Below, in pieces: positions 17,710 through 27,366 of a stretch of 64,000 nucleotides of DNA. The position numbers and the translations under genes are program-made. This DNA comes from Aminobacter anthyllidis (GTDB taxonomy: Bacteria; Pseudomonadota; Alphaproteobacteria; Rhizobiales; Rhizobiaceae). The notes beneath the pieces are model-generated. The model had not been told where the DNA came from and did not search any database. It saw only the letters and a program-made list of their open reading frames with translations. The stretch is from contig NZ_JAFLWW010000001.1 of assembly GCF_018555685.1 (NCBI RefSeq), positions 496,001 through 560,000 of the forward strand. The letters run 5' to 3'. Every line of letters begins with the position of its first letter. Within the stretch, counting starts at the first letter, position 1.

Positions 17710-20310
17710 ATGGCCAAGGAAACGCGCAACGACTTCTATCCGGTTCCGATCGTGGATCAGGCGGCGCGCCCCGATGCCATCACCCGGCTGATCATTTTCA
17801 TCGTCGTGCTGACTGGCGCGGCGATTGTCTTCGGCATCTTCCGCGAACGCCTCGGCGATCCATTCCTGATGGGCATGCTTGGCGTGCTTGCGATGATCGG
17901 CGTCGGTTATCTCTTCGCCACCGCCATCGGCTTCATTCAGATTTCACCTCGCTCGCCTGCCGATGGCCTTTCCAAGGCCTTTGTCGACTCGATGTCGCAA
18001 GGCCTGGTCCTTACCGACGCCAAGGGCCGGGTCGTCTACGCCAACCGCGCCTATGCCGACATGACCGGCGCGACAACCGCCTCTGACCTCAAGACGGTCG
18101 AGGGCCTGTTGTCGGATGTGCCCGAAGCATCGGCAACGATCTCGCAACTGGCGTCCGGTCTGCGCGACGGCGAGGCCAATGACGGCGAGTTCCGCCTTGC
18201 GCAATCCATTCGCCCGGGTGCTGCGCCTGGCGCGCGCTGGTACCGCGTGCGGGCACGCGCCTTCAACGTGCCCAGCCAGCGCCAACCGCTGAATGCCTGG
18301 CAACTTGCCGACATTTCTCCTGAGAGAGCCGAGCAGGAACGTTTCTTCCTCGACCTGCAGCAGGCCATCGATCACCTCGACCATGCCCCGGCGGGGTTCT
18401 TCTCCGCCGATCAGGATGGCCGCATCACCTATGTCAACGCGACGCTGGCCGAATGGCTCGGTATCGACCTGGCAAGCTTCACGCCTGGCGCCATCACGCT
18501 CGATGAGGTCGTCGCCGGCGACGGCATGGCGCTCGTCCGCTCGGTCAAGGCCGATCCGGGAACCACACGCAACGCAGTGATCGATCTCGACCTCGCGACA
18601 ATTGCAGGCGAGGCCTTGCCGGTTCGCTTCATGCATCGCGTCTCGGCGAGCCGCGAAGGCGTCAATGGGCCGACACGCACCATCGTGCTGAACCGGACCC
18701 AGGGCGAGGATTCATCGGGCCAATTGCGTGCCTCGGAGGTGCGCTTCACGCGCTTCTTCAATTCGACGCCGATGGCGATTGCCGGCGTCGATCACAATGG
18801 CCGCATCCTACGCACCAACGCGCCGTTCCTGTCGCTGTTTTCGTCGGTCGTCGACCGGGATGCTGTCGACCGCAAGGTCCGGCTCGACACCGTCATCCAC
18901 GACCGCGATCGCGCGGCATTCGCCGCAGCGCTCGAAAAAGCGCATCAGCGCCAGGCTGACATCGCTCCCATCGACACCGTGATGCCCGACAACGAGGAGC
19001 GCCATATGCGCTTCTACGTCAATGCGGTGGCCGACGGTTCGGATGCCGAGGGCGCCGAAGAGTCGGCGATCGTCTATGCGGTCGAGACCACCGAGCAGAA
19101 AGCGCTCGAGAACCAGATGGCGCAGAGCCAGAAGATGCAGGCGGTGGGGCAGCTTGCCGGTGGCATCGCGCATGACTTCAACAACGTCTTGACCGCCATC
19201 ATCATGGCGTCGGACCTGTTGCTGACCAATCATCGTCCGTCGGATCCGTCCTTCCCCGACATCATGAACATCAAGCAGAACGCCAACCGTGCCGCTTCGC
19301 TGGTCAGGCAGTTGCTGGCGTTCTCGCGCAAGCAGACACTTCGTCCCGAGGTGCTGAGCCTCACCGACGTGCTCGCCGATCTGCGCACGCTCGTGGCGCG
19401 CCTTGTCGGCAACAGCATCAAGCTCAAGATCGACCATGGCCGCGATCTCTGGCCGGTCCGTGCCGATATCGGCCAGTTCGAACAGGTGGTGGTCAATCTC
19501 GCCGTCAATGCGCGTGATGCGATGCCTGACGGTGGCGACCTGATGATCCGCACCAAGAACGTGCCTGTCGAGGAGTGCAAGGCCTATGGCTATCGCGAGC
19601 TGGTGCCGGCCGACTATGTCGTGGTCGAGGTCGAGGACACCGGCAGCGGCATTGCGCCCGAGGTTCTGAAGAAGATCTTCGAGCCGTTCTTCACCACCAA
19701 GGAAGTCGGCAAGGGCACCGGACTGGGCCTGTCGATGGTCTACGGCATCATCAAGCAGACCGGCGGTTTCATCTACTGCGACTCCGAAGTCGGCAAGGGA
19801 ACCGTGTTCCGCATCTTCCTGCCGCGCCACGTTGCCAAGGCAGTGCCGGCGGAAGAAGCGAAGTCCGGCGCCGAGGCTGCAGCAGCTGCGGCCGCCAAGC
19901 AGTCGGAAGCAGCACAGAACAACGCCGCCAAAGACCTTTCCGGTTCAGCCACCGTACTTCTGGTCGAGGACGAGGATGCGGTGCGCATGGGCGGGGTGAG
20001 GGCGCTGACCTCGCGTGGCTACACCGTTCACGAGGCGTCGTCCGGCGTCGAGGCGCTCGAGATATTCGACGAGCTCAAGGGCCAGATCGACATCGTCGTG
20101 TCGGACGTCGTGATGCCCGAGATGGATGGGCCAACGCTTCTGGGTGAATTGCGCAAGCGCCAGCCCGACATCAAGTTCGTCTTCGTTTCCGGCTATGCCG
20201 AAGATGCCTTTGCCAAGAACCTCCCGGCCGATGCCCAGTTCGGTTTCCTGCCCAAGCCGTTCTCGCTCAAGCAACTGGCGACGGTCGTCAAAGAGGTGCT
20301 TGAGGGTTAG
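17710..20310 (+). CDS. cckA: Cell-cycle hybrid histidine kinase CckA
   Basis: Inner-membrane bifunctional kinase/phosphatase that feeds the ChpT-CtrA/CpdR phosphorelay controlling alphaproteobacterial cell cycle. About 866 aa: two membrane helices (about 25-75), three PAS-like regions (about 85-470), DHp domain [20 protein letters not shown] (phospho-His about 488), HATPase_c with [17 protein letters not shown] and GTGLGLS, an Ala-rich linker, and a C-terminal receiver with [10 protein letters not shown] (phospho-Asp about 799). The ATG at 17710 follows CAGGGG; GTG 17662 after AAGGAG and TTG 17617 are alternatives. chpT and ctrA are not in the window. Confidence 0.95.
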   Translation: MAKETRNDFYPVPIVDQAARPDAITRLIIFIVVLTGAAIVFGIFRERLGDPFLMGMLGVLAMIGVGYLFATAIGFIQISPRSPADGLSKAFVDSMSQGLVLTDAKGRVVYANRAYADMTGATTASDLKTVEGLLSDVPEASATISQLASGLRDGEANDGEFRLAQSIRPGAAPGARWYRVRARAFNVPSQRQPLNAWQLADISPERAEQERFFLDLQQAIDHLDHAPAGFFSADQDGRITYVNATLAEWLGIDLASFTPGAITLDEVVAGDGMALVRSVKADPGTTRNAVIDLDLATIAGEALPVRFMHRVSASREGVNGPTRTIVLNRTQGEDSSGQLRASEVRFTRFFNSTPMAIAGVDHNGRILRTNAPFLSLFSSVVDRDAVDRKVRLDTVIHDRDRAAFAAALEKAHQRQADIAPIDTVMPDNEERHMRFYVNAVADGSDAEGAEESAIVYAVETTEQKALENQMAQSQKMQAVGQLAGGIAHDFNNVLTAIIMASDLLLTNHRPSDPSFPDIMNIKQNANRAASLVRQLLAFSRKQTLRPEVLSLTDVLADLRTLVARLVGNSIKLKIDHGRDLWPVRADIGQFEQVVVNLAVNARDAMPDGGDLMIRTKNVPVEECKAYGYRELVPADYVVVEVEDTGSGIAPEVLKKIFEPFFTTKEVGKGTGLGLSMVYGIIKQTGGFIYCDSEVGKGTVFRIFLPRHVAKAVPAEEAKSGAEAAAAAAAKQSEAAQNNAAKDLSGSATVLLVEDEDAVRMGGVRALTSRGYTVHEASSGVEALEIFDELKGQIDIVVSDVVMPEMDGPTLLGELRKRQPDIKFVFVSGYAEDAFAKNLPADAQFGFLPKPFSLKQLATVVKEVLEG

Positions 20311-20359
20311 GCGTTGTGCTCTAGCCAGTTTCAGTTCTGCCCGAACTTCTATTAGCTTT

Positions 20360-20390
20360 CCCGTATGTGGCGATCGTGCCATCATACGGG
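20360..20390. other. Strong hairpin in the cckA-deoD intergenic region
   Basis: CCCGTATG-TGGC pairs with GCCA-(T)-CATACGGG: 8 plus 4 bp with a single bulge and a six-base loop, 23 bp before the nucleoside phosphorylase ATG. No T-run follows, so it is not a typical terminator. It could be an operator, a leader structure or an RNA-stability element. Confidence 0.6.
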
Positions 20391-20412
20391 CAAGCGTCGT
20401 CAGGGTGGACAT

Positions 20413-21165
20413 ATGCAGACAACGCCGCATAACGAGGCAAAACGAGGCGACTACGCCGAGACGGTGCTATTGCCGGGCGATCCCCAGCGTACCGAATGGA
20501 TCGCCGCCACTTTCCTGCAGGACGTCCGGTGCGTGAACCGGGTGCGTGGCGCGCTCGCATATACCGGGCGCTATCGCGGCGCCCCGATAAGCCTGCACAC
20601 CACCGGCATAGGTGCGCCTTCGCTCGCCATCTATGCTCATGAGTTGCTTGAGACCTATGGCGCAAAGACGCTGATCCGCGTCGGCACCTGCGGTGGGCTG
20701 GCCGAGCACGTCAAGCTGCGCAGCCTGGTCATTTCGCAATCGTCGAGCAGCGACAGCGCCATTAATCGCCAGCTTTTCGGTGTCTACGACTATGCGCCGA
20801 GCGCCAATTTTGAGCTGTTGTGCCGGGCTGCTCGCCTAGCGGCGGAAATGGGCCTCGTCCACCATGTCGGCCAGACGGCCTCGAGCGACGTGTTCTACCA
20901 CCCCGATGTACTTGGGCGTTTTGCCGGGGTTCGCGCCCATGGCGCGCTGGCTGTCGATATGGAGACGAACGCGCTGTACACGGTCGCCGCCCGGTTTGGT
21001 GCCAAAGCCTTGTCGATCTGCACGGTGGTCGACAGCCTGGTCAACCACGAGGATACGGATTCAACGGAGCGCCAGGAATTATTCACTGACATGGTCCGCC
21101 TTGCCCTGGACGTAGCGACCAACGCGACCTCGGCGGAGGCGGAACCTGGTTCTCCCCAGCGGTAG
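20413..21165 (+). CDS. deoD: DeoD-type purine nucleoside phosphorylase
   Basis: Protein of 250 aa in the hexameric PNP/UDP family; phosphorolysis of purine nucleosides in salvage. It begins like E. coli DeoD (VLLPGDPQRTEWIAATFL, phosphate-binding Gly/Arg region). The substrate region AVDMETNALYTVAARFGAKA carries the ribose-contacting Met-Glu, and ICTVVDSLVNHE contains the Asp equivalent to the base-protonating Asp204. The ATG at 20413 follows AGGGTGG. DeoD residues vary at several specificity positions, so nucleoside preference is uncertain. The gene stands alone rather than in a deo operon. Confidence 0.87.
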   Translation: MQTTPHNEAKRGDYAETVLLPGDPQRTEWIAATFLQDVRCVNRVRGALAYTGRYRGAPISLHTTGIGAPSLAIYAHELLETYGAKTLIRVGTCGGLAEHVKLRSLVISQSSSSDSAINRQLFGVYDYAPSANFELLCRAARLAAEMGLVHHVGQTASSDVFYHPDVLGRFAGVRAHGALAVDMETNALYTVAARFGAKALSICTVVDSLVNHEDTDSTERQELFTDMVRLALDVATNATSAEAEPGSPQR

Positions 21166-21376
21166 CGTACTCATGAGGCTATGCTAACCTCAAAGTGGCC
21201 TTGTGAGTCGGCCGCTTTTCCCGTGTCATTACGATCGAAGATGGAGCTGCCATCCGCATCGGCAAGTTCCGCGCAAGCTGCGATCCATACCTCTGATTGC
21301 GTGTTCTGTCCTGTGTTCATTGCGTTTGGGCAATTGGCGAAGGAACAGCCCGTTGGAACAGTTTGTCGAGGAAAGC

Positions 21377-21529
21377 ATGAAGAGGCGTCTGACCGAACCG
21401 GTCGACATACTCACCGCAGTCAGCATCTTGAAATCGCACGGCTATTGGGGGGACGAGCTGATCATCGCGATCACCAGGATATTTTATGTTGACCTGGATA
21501 CTTTCAACGAAGTTGTCGGCACTGCCTGA
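21377..21529 (+). CDS. Small hypothetical protein (50 aa)
   Basis: Short reading frame MKRRLTEPVDILTAVSILKS... ending NEVVGTA, preceded by GAGGAAAG. It is amphipathic, with no membrane segment, and contains a conserved-looking helix-turn pattern (DILTAVSILKSHGYWGDELI). Codon usage matches neighbouring genes. An upstream TTG in frame (around 21353) could add eight residues. Function not recognised. Confidence 0.55.
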   Translation: MKRRLTEPVDILTAVSILKSHGYWGDELIIAITRIFYVDLDTFNEVVGTA

Positions 21530-21856
21530 GACAGATCGATATCGACATGTTCGTCCTTCCATGTTGCGTTGCAACATAGGAGGCTTGCTATTTATTGCCA
21601 AATCATCCATATGCAGCGTCATAGGCGCTTGAGCCGGGCTTACGGCTTTCTCCTCAGAGAGACTGGTTGCGTCTGTTTTCACCCTTCCCGCGACGGAAAG
21701 CGGTGGAATAGACCCGCGGCATGAGGCCAGCGGGCACGACAGCGCAGCCGAGCGGACGGTCGTCCGCCGCCTTGTCGTTTCACGAGAGATTGAGGCCGGC
21801 AGGTTGCGCCCTGCCGCCATTGTTGTTTGTGGCGGATAGCCGTCGCACGAAAGAAG
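21530..21856 (+). other. Long non-coding leader upstream of DEAD-box helicase gene
   Basis: This 327-bp stretch has no supportable gene on either strand. It contains a hairpin GGCAGG-TTGCG-CCCTGCC (about 21798-21815) and is less GC-rich at its 5' end (ATTTATTGCCAAATCATCC). It probably holds the promoter and a long 5' untranslated leader, as seen for cold-inducible RNA helicases; that is inference. Confidence 0.45.
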
Positions 21857-23221
21857 ATGATATTGACGAATGAAATCAATGCGGAGCTGAACGGCTTCGC
21901 GAAACTCGGCATTACCGGCGCTCTGCTCAAGGCTACCCAGCTTGCGGGCTTCACCGAGCCCAAGCCGATTCAGGTCGAATCCATTCCGGCGCAGCTGGCA
22001 GGACGCGACATCCTCGGCATCGCCCAGACCGGTTCGGGCAAGACCGCAGCGTTCTCGCTGCCGATCCTGTCCAAGATTGTTGCGCTTGGCACCAAGCGCC
22101 GGCCCAAGACGGCGCGCGCACTGATCCTTGCACCGACGCGTGAACTCGCCGTGCAGATCGAAGACACCATCAAGATTCTGGCCAAGGGCTCGCATGTCTC
22201 GACAGCGCTTGTCCTCGGCGGCGTGTCGCGCTTTTCGCAGGTCAAGAAGATCGCTCCGGGCGTCGATGTGCTGATTGCCACGCCGGGCCGCCTGACCGAC
22301 CTCGTCCGTGAAGGCGACCTCGTTCTGGCCGACACCCAGTGGCTGGTCCTCGACGAGGCTGACCGCATGCTCGACATGGGCTTCATCAACGACGTCAAGC
22401 GCATCGCCAAGGCGACCGCGCGCAACCGTCAGACCGCCCTGTTTTCGGCAACCATGCCGGCTGAGATCGCTGAACTGGCGCAGGGCCTGCTCAAGGATCC
22501 GATTCGTGTCGAGGTTGCGCCGCAGAGCACGACCGCGGCTGAAATCCGCCAGAGCATCATTCTCGCCCGCACCAAGCAGAAGCGTCAGATCCTGGCAAAG
22601 ATGCTCGCCGACGAGGCCATGACCTCGGTCCTGGTCTTCGCCCGCACCAAGCATGGCGCCGACCGTGTCGTGAAGGATCTGGATCGCGACGGCTTTCCCG
22701 CTGCCGTCATCCACGGCAACAAGTCGCAGAATGCGCGTCAGGCTGCGCTTAACGGCTTCCGCGCCGGCAAGGTCCGCATCCTCGTCGCCACCGATATCGC
22801 GGCACGCGGCATCGATGTGCCTGGTATCAGCCACGTTGTGAACTTCGACCTGCCTGATGAGGCTGAAAGCTACGTCCACCGCATCGGCCGTACCGGCCGT
22901 AACGGCGCCAACGGCATCGCCGTCACGCTGGTCGATCCTTCGGAAAACTCCAAGCTGCGGCAGGTCGAACGCATCATCCGCATGAAGCTGACCATCGACG
23001 CCGACCATCTTGGCGAACCCGATCCGGCACGTCCGGCCGGTGAGCCACGCAGCTTCGTGCCGGCCAACGATCGCGGCGACCGCGAGGAACGCCGGCCCAG
23101 CGGTCAGCGCCCGCGTGGCAACAATGGTGGCAAGCCTAAGGGCGATCGCCCGAATGGCAATGCGCCCAAGAGTGGCAAGCGTCGCTTCGGTGCGCGCAAG
23201 CCGAACACGCGCGCGGCGTAA
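21857..23221 (+). CDS. DEAD-box ATP-dependent RNA helicase with basic C-terminal tail
   Basis: RhlE/CsdA-like helicase of 454 aa. Motifs in order: Q motif (FTEPKPIQVESIP), I AQTGSGKTAAF, Ia PTRELA, Ib TPGRL, II DEADRMLDMGF, III SAT, then in the second RecA domain VLVFARTKHGADR, ATDIAARGIDVPG and YVHRIGRTGRNG. A tail from about 385 is rich in Arg, Gly, Asn and Pro (RPSGQRPRGNNGGKPKGDR) and should bind RNA. ATG 21857 after GAAAGAAG begins MILTNEINAEL. Likely role in RNA remodelling, cold adaptation, ribosome assembly or degradosome work. Confidence 0.93.
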   Translation: MILTNEINAELNGFAKLGITGALLKATQLAGFTEPKPIQVESIPAQLAGRDILGIAQTGSGKTAAFSLPILSKIVALGTKRRPKTARALILAPTRELAVQIEDTIKILAKGSHVSTALVLGGVSRFSQVKKIAPGVDVLIATPGRLTDLVREGDLVLADTQWLVLDEADRMLDMGFINDVKRIAKATARNRQTALFSATMPAEIAELAQGLLKDPIRVEVAPQSTTAAEIRQSIILARTKQKRQILAKMLADEAMTSVLVFARTKHGADRVVKDLDRDGFPAAVIHGNKSQNARQAALNGFRAGKVRILVATDIAARGIDVPGISHVVNFDLPDEAESYVHRIGRTGRNGANGIAVTLVDPSENSKLRQVERIIRMKLTIDADHLGEPDPARPAGEPRSFVPANDRGDREERRPSGQRPRGNNGGKPKGDRPNGNAPKSGKRRFGARKPNTRAA

Positions 23222-23287
23222 TCTGTGCAGCAGATCGGGCCTACCTGGTCCATTTGCTGACATGGCATGAATAGGTTAGGGCGGTCG

Positions 23288-23315
23288 GGGCGGTGCTTCG
23301 GCCGCCCTTTCGTTT
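23288..23315 (+). terminator. Probable terminator after the helicase gene
   Basis: GGGCGG / CCGCCC stem (6 bp, eight-base loop) followed by TTTCGTTT, ending just before the ribosome-binding site of the MFS gene. Moderate strength. Confidence 0.6.
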
Positions 23316-23326
23316 GAGGAGACGGC

Positions 23327-24562
23327 ATGGCCGGAATAGCGACGCTCGCAATCGCTTACGTGCTGTCGCAATTCTACCGCTCGTTCATGGCGGTGCTGAC
23401 GCCGGCACTCACCGCTGAACTCGGCGCCACCAAGGCGCAATTGTCCTTCGCCTCCGGCGCCTTCTTCATCGCCTTTGCGCTGGCGCAATTTGCCATCGGT
23501 GTTTCGCTCGATCGATTTGGCCCACGACGCACCGCCTCGACGCTGCTTTTGCTTGGTGGCGGAGGCGGGGCTTTCGTTTTCGCCTCGGCTACGGCCCCCT
23601 GGATGGTCACCGTGGCCATGGCGATGATCGGGATCGGCTGCGCGCCCGTGTTGATGTCATCGCTGTTCATCTTCGCGCGCACATTTTCCATCGCCCGATT
23701 CTCCGTTCTGGCCTCCTGGATGGTCGCTTTTGGCACCGCCGGAAACGTCATCGGCGCGGCACCGTTGGCGCAAGCCGCCGAGGCGTTCGGCTGGCGACCG
23801 GTCATGGCTGGACTGGGCGTGATCACCATTGCTGCGGCACTTGCCGTCTTGGTCGTTGTGCGCGATCCGAAATCGCCAGAGGGCATGGAAAGCGGCAATG
23901 CCGGATTTGGCGGTTATCTCGAACTGCTTCGAATGCGCGTGTTGTGGCCGATCATTCCGCTTACCGCGATCAACTATGCTCCAACGACAGGCATAAGAGG
24001 TCTTTGGTCGGGCCCTTATCTTGCCGATGTCTACGGTGCTGACGCGCTGCTGATCGGGCAGGTGACGTTCTTCATGGCGTTCGCCATGGTGGCTGGTGCC
24101 TTCGTCTATGGCCCGCTCGATACGATGTTTCGTACCCGGAAATGGGTTGCGGTCGTCGGCAACACCATCGGCCTCGCGGCGATCCTGTACCTCGCGCTGA
24201 ATGTCGTGTCGGACATAACCACCATCACGATCGTCTTCGTCGTCATCGGCGTGACCGGCGGCAGCTATGGCCTGCTGATGGCGCATGCGCGTGCCTTCCT
24301 GCCGCCGCACCTGATCGGGCGCGGCGTGACGCTGATGAACTTTTTTGCTATCGGCGGTGTGGGTCTGATGCAGTTTGCAACAGGCGCAGTGGTTACGGCC
24401 AATGTGGTGCCGGGCGACCCGACCGCAGCCTATTCGGCACTGTTCTGGTTCTACGTGCTGATGCTCGGGGTGGCGATCGTCATCTACCTCTGGGCGCGCG
24501 ACGCAAAACCGGAGGCCGCGGCCACCACGGAGGCTCAGTCGAAGCTCGAGCGCCTGAGGTAG
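23327..24562 (+). CDS. MFS transporter
   Basis: Inner-membrane transporter of 411 aa with about 12 membrane helices. The MFS loop 2-3 signature is present as SLDRFGPRRTASTLL (G-x-x-x-D-R/K type). It starts directly with a membrane segment after GAGGAGACGGC. The central loop lies near PKSPEGMESGNAGFGGYLEL. The substrate is unknown; it resembles the nitrate/oxalate/drug-like single-gene MFS group. Its last 28 bp overlap the 3' end of the convergent SDR gene, so there is no space for a terminator between them. Confidence 0.87.
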   Translation: MAGIATLAIAYVLSQFYRSFMAVLTPALTAELGATKAQLSFASGAFFIAFALAQFAIGVSLDRFGPRRTASTLLLLGGGGGAFVFASATAPWMVTVAMAMIGIGCAPVLMSSLFIFARTFSIARFSVLASWMVAFGTAGNVIGAAPLAQAAEAFGWRPVMAGLGVITIAAALAVLVVVRDPKSPEGMESGNAGFGGYLELLRMRVLWPIIPLTAINYAPTTGIRGLWSGPYLADVYGADALLIGQVTFFMAFAMVAGAFVYGPLDTMFRTRKWVAVVGNTIGLAAILYLALNVVSDITTITIVFVVIGVTGGSYGLLMAHARAFLPPHLIGRGVTLMNFFAIGGVGLMQFATGAVVTANVVPGDPTAAYSALFWFYVLMLGVAIVIYLWARDAKPEAAATTEAQSKLERLR

Positions 24563-25356
24563 ATCATTGGCTCTGCCTTCCAACGCGTAGCGATGCGAAG
24601 CGCCCTTTCCCGTAGCGGTCGCGGCAACAGGAACAACAGCTTCATGACCCAGGTCAGGCGACGCGGGAAGGTGACCTCGAAACCGCTCTTGCGTATCGCC
24701 TTGCAGATACGCTCGGCAGCAGCTTCGACCGGCATCATCGCCGGCATGTAATAGGCACTCTTCTCGGTTAGCGGCGTGTCGATGAAGCCGGGGTTCATCA
24801 CCTGCGTGCGGATGTTCATCTTGTCGAAGTCGAACTTCAGCGCCTCGGCGATGATGTTGATGGCAGCCTTTGTGGCGCCATAGGCAGCCGTTGTCGGCCA
24901 GCCGAAATAGCAGCTGATCGATCCCATGAACACGATATGTCCACGGCCGCGATTGCGCATCCGTTCGATGACCGGCACCAGGCCGTTGATGACGCCGAAC
25001 ACATTGACCGCAAAGCTTTGGCGGAAGGCTTCCATGCGCAGGTTTTCGCCAGTGACGGGCATGTAGGATCCGGCATTGAAGATCGCGAGCACGATCGGGC
25101 CGGCCTGTGCCTCGATGGCAGCGACGGCAGCGGCCATGCCGGCTTCGTCGGTGACGTCGGACGGAAACGACAGCACTTGGCCGGCCATGCCGCGGGTTTC
25201 CTCGATCAACGTATCGATCGGATCGTTGGGGCGGACTGTAACGGCAACGGTGTAGCCTTGGCTTGCCAGCAATCGGGCAACGCAACGTCCGATACCGGTG
25301 CTGCCGCCGGTAATCCACGCGACCCCGTGTTCCGGGTCGGCCCGGTATGTGCTCAC
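24535..25356 (-). CDS. Short-chain dehydrogenase/reductase
   Basis: SDR of 273 aa. Cofactor motif TGGSTGIGRCVARLL (TGxxxGxG), structural NAG in IFNAGSY, and the active-site set Ser-Tyr-Lys in GSISCYFGWPTTAAYGATKA. A C-terminal hydrophobic stretch (LTWVMKLLFLLPRPLRERAL) suggests membrane association, as in SDRs acting on lipids or sterols. It starts at GTG 25356, six bases after AGAGG. Substrate unknown. The 3' end overlaps the MFS gene. Confidence 0.88.
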   Translation of the reverse strand: MSTYRADPEHGVAWITGGSTGIGRCVARLLASQGYTVAVTVRPNDPIDTLIEETRGMAGQVLSFPSDVTDEAGMAAAVAAIEAQAGPIVLAIFNAGSYMPVTGENLRMEAFRQSFAVNVFGVINGLVPVIERMRNRGRGHIVFMGSISCYFGWPTTAAYGATKAAINIIAEALKFDFDKMNIRTQVMNPGFIDTPLTEKSAYYMPAMMPVEAAAERICKAIRKSGFEVTFPRRLTWVMKLLFLLPRPLRERALRIATRWKAEPMIYLRRSSFD

Positions 25357-25574
25357 TTAAAACCTCTGGGCAGTAGTTTCTCGCGTAGCTCTAACGGGGT
25401 GGCATGGATATGGAAAGGCTGTTTTAGGGAATGCCATGTTGATGGCGCATCGGCTGACCGGGGAGGGAGCTTGCGTGCGTTGACGCGCAGATGCGACTGG
25501 TCCAGAGAATTTCATCCCTTGAAAGCGCGGGCTCACATTTCTAGGGTTCTCAGGCGAATTAGGAAGGAATCTTC

Positions 25575-26606
25575 ATGCGCTCGGTGATCGATGCCATCGG
25601 CAACACGCCTCTCATCCGGCTCAAGCGGGCCTCGGAGGAAACCGGCTGCGAGATACTCGGCAAGGCCGAGTTCATGAACCCGGGGCAATCGGTCAAGGAT
25701 CGCGCCGGCCTGTTCATCATCCGCGATGCCGAAAAGCGCGGGCTGCTCAGGCCCGGCGGGGTCATCGTCGAGGGCACTGCCGGCAATACCGGCATCGGCC
25801 TGACTGTTGTCGCCAAAGCGCTCGGCTACCGCACCGTGATCGTCATTCCCGACACGCAGAGCCAGGAGAAGAAGGACGCGCTTCGCCTGCTTGGCGCCGA
25901 ACTGATCGAGGTTCCGGCTGTTCCCTACAAGAACCCGAACAACTACGTGAAGGTTTCCGGCCGCCTGGCCGAGCAACTGGCGAAGTCCGAGCCGAACGGC
26001 GCCATCTGGGCCAACCAGTTCGACAATGTCGCCAATCGCGAGGGCCATATCCGCACGACTGCCGAGGAGATCTGGCAGCAGACTGGCGGCAAGGTCGACG
26101 GTTTCGTGTCGGCGGTCGGCACCGGTGGCACACTCGCCGGTGTGGCTATCGGGCTGAAGGCAAAGAGCGCTGCGGTCAAGATCGCGCTTGCCGATCCGCT
26201 CGGCGCTGCACTCTACAGCTATTATACTTCAGGCGAACTCAACGCCGAGGGCAGTTCGATCACCGAAGGCATCGGCCAGGGCCGCATCACCGCCAATCTG
26301 GACGGCTTCACGCCCGATTTCTCCTACCAGATCCCCGACGAGGAGGCGCTGCCGATCGTCTTCGGACTGATTCAGGAAGAGGGCATCTGCGTCGGCGGCT
26401 CGACCGGAATCAACATCGCCGGCGCGATCCGGCTCGCGCGCCAGCTCGGCCCCGGCCACACCATCGTGACGGTGCTTGCCGATTTCGGAACGCGCTATCA
26501 GTCAAAGCTGTTCAATCCGGACTTCCTGCGCAGCAAGAGCCTGCCGGTGCCCGAATGGATGGAGACCGAACCCAGCATTTCGGTGCCGTTCGAGCAGGTG
26601 GCGTGA
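25575..26606 (+). CDS. cysK: Cysteine synthase A (O-acetylserine sulfhydrylase)
   Basis: PLP-dependent enzyme of 343 aa that makes cysteine from O-acetylserine and sulfide. PLP lysine is Lys41 in NPGQSVKDRAG; the substrate loop is EGTAGNTGIGL; the phosphate-binding loop is AVGTGGTLAG. It is longer at the C terminus (LRSKSLPVPEWMETEPSISV) than E. coli CysK (323 aa), as in other rhizobial copies. It heads a tight operon: its TGA overlaps the next ATG by one base (TGATG). Ribosome-binding site AGGAA. Confidence 0.93.
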   Translation: MRSVIDAIGNTPLIRLKRASEETGCEILGKAEFMNPGQSVKDRAGLFIIRDAEKRGLLRPGGVIVEGTAGNTGIGLTVVAKALGYRTVIVIPDTQSQEKKDALRLLGAELIEVPAVPYKNPNNYVKVSGRLAEQLAKSEPNGAIWANQFDNVANREGHIRTTAEEIWQQTGGKVDGFVSAVGTGGTLAGVAIGLKAKSAAVKIALADPLGAALYSYYTSGELNAEGSSITEGIGQGRITANLDGFTPDFSYQIPDEEALPIVFGLIQEEGICVGGSTGINIAGAIRLARQLGPGHTIVTVLADFGTRYQSKLFNPDFLRSKSLPVPEWMETEPSISVPFEQVA

Positions 26607-27349
26607 TGGCATTTTCGACCGAGGCGGTCTTTCGCGAGGATTCCTATCTGCGCGAGACCGAGGCCAAAGTCGTTGGCGTCAACGAACGCGGCGGCATCAT
26701 CCTCGACCGGACGATCTTTTATGCCACGTCGGGCGGCCAGCCTGGCGACACCGGCTTGATGGTGCGCGACGACGGCAGCCAGATCGCCGTTGCTGCAACG
26801 ATCACCGGCGAAAGCAAGGACGAGATCATTCATGTGCCGGCGCTGCATCAGGCGATACCCGAGGTCGGCGAGCGGCTGAGGCTGGCTATCGACTGGCCGC
26901 GGCGGCTTCTGTTGATGCGCATGCATGCTGCCTGCCATCTGCTGACGGTGGTTTGTCCATACCCGATCACTGGAGCGTCGGTGCATGAAGAGGATTCGCG
27001 GGTCGATTTCGACATTCCAGATGCTGGCTTCACCAAGGAGGACGTGACGGCCCAGTTGATGGAACTCGTCCGCGCCAACCATCCGATTTACAACAGCTGG
27101 ATTTCCGACGCCGAGCTTGTCGCCAATCCGACGCTCGTGAAGTCTAAGAACGTGCGTCCGCCATCCGGCACTGGCAAGATCAGGCTCGTCTGCATCGGCG
27201 ACAATGCCTCGATCGACAGCCAGCCCTGTGGCGGGACCCATGTCGCCAGCACGGGCGAAATCGGCGAGATCCATATCGGCAAGATCGAAAAGAAGGGGCG
27301 CGAGAACCGCCGCTTCCGCATCCGCTTCGGCGCGATGCCCGCCAACTGA
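26606..27349 (+). CDS. Alanyl-tRNA editing protein (AlaX-type)
   Basis: Free-standing trans-editing enzyme of 247 aa, homologous to the editing domain of AlaRS, that hydrolyses Ser-tRNA(Ala) or Gly-tRNA(Ala). Zinc-site motifs are MHAACH (His107, His111) and CGGTHV (Cys208, His212). It begins with TEAVFREDSYLRETEAKV and the ATSGGQPGDTG segment conserved in AlaRS/ThrRS second additional domains. The start overlaps the cysK stop, so it is co-translated with cysK and followed by sseA after 17 bp: tRNA quality control inside a sulfur amino-acid operon. Confidence 0.93.
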   Translation: MAFSTEAVFREDSYLRETEAKVVGVNERGGIILDRTIFYATSGGQPGDTGLMVRDDGSQIAVAATITGESKDEIIHVPALHQAIPEVGERLRLAIDWPRRLLLMRMHAACHLLTVVCPYPITGASVHEEDSRVDFDIPDAGFTKEDVTAQLMELVRANHPIYNSWISDAELVANPTLVKSKNVRPPSGTGKIRLVCIGDNASIDSQPCGGTHVASTGEIGEIHIGKIEKKGRENRRFRIRFGAMPAN

Positions 27350-27366
27350 ACCCCGGAGAAATTGCC

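Noticed and set aside
21317-23263. 648-codon open frame on the minus strand
   Set aside because: Antisense to the DEAD-box helicase; its composition (His, Asp, Arg and Gln rich) is the shadow of GC-rich coding sequence, and no family motif appears.
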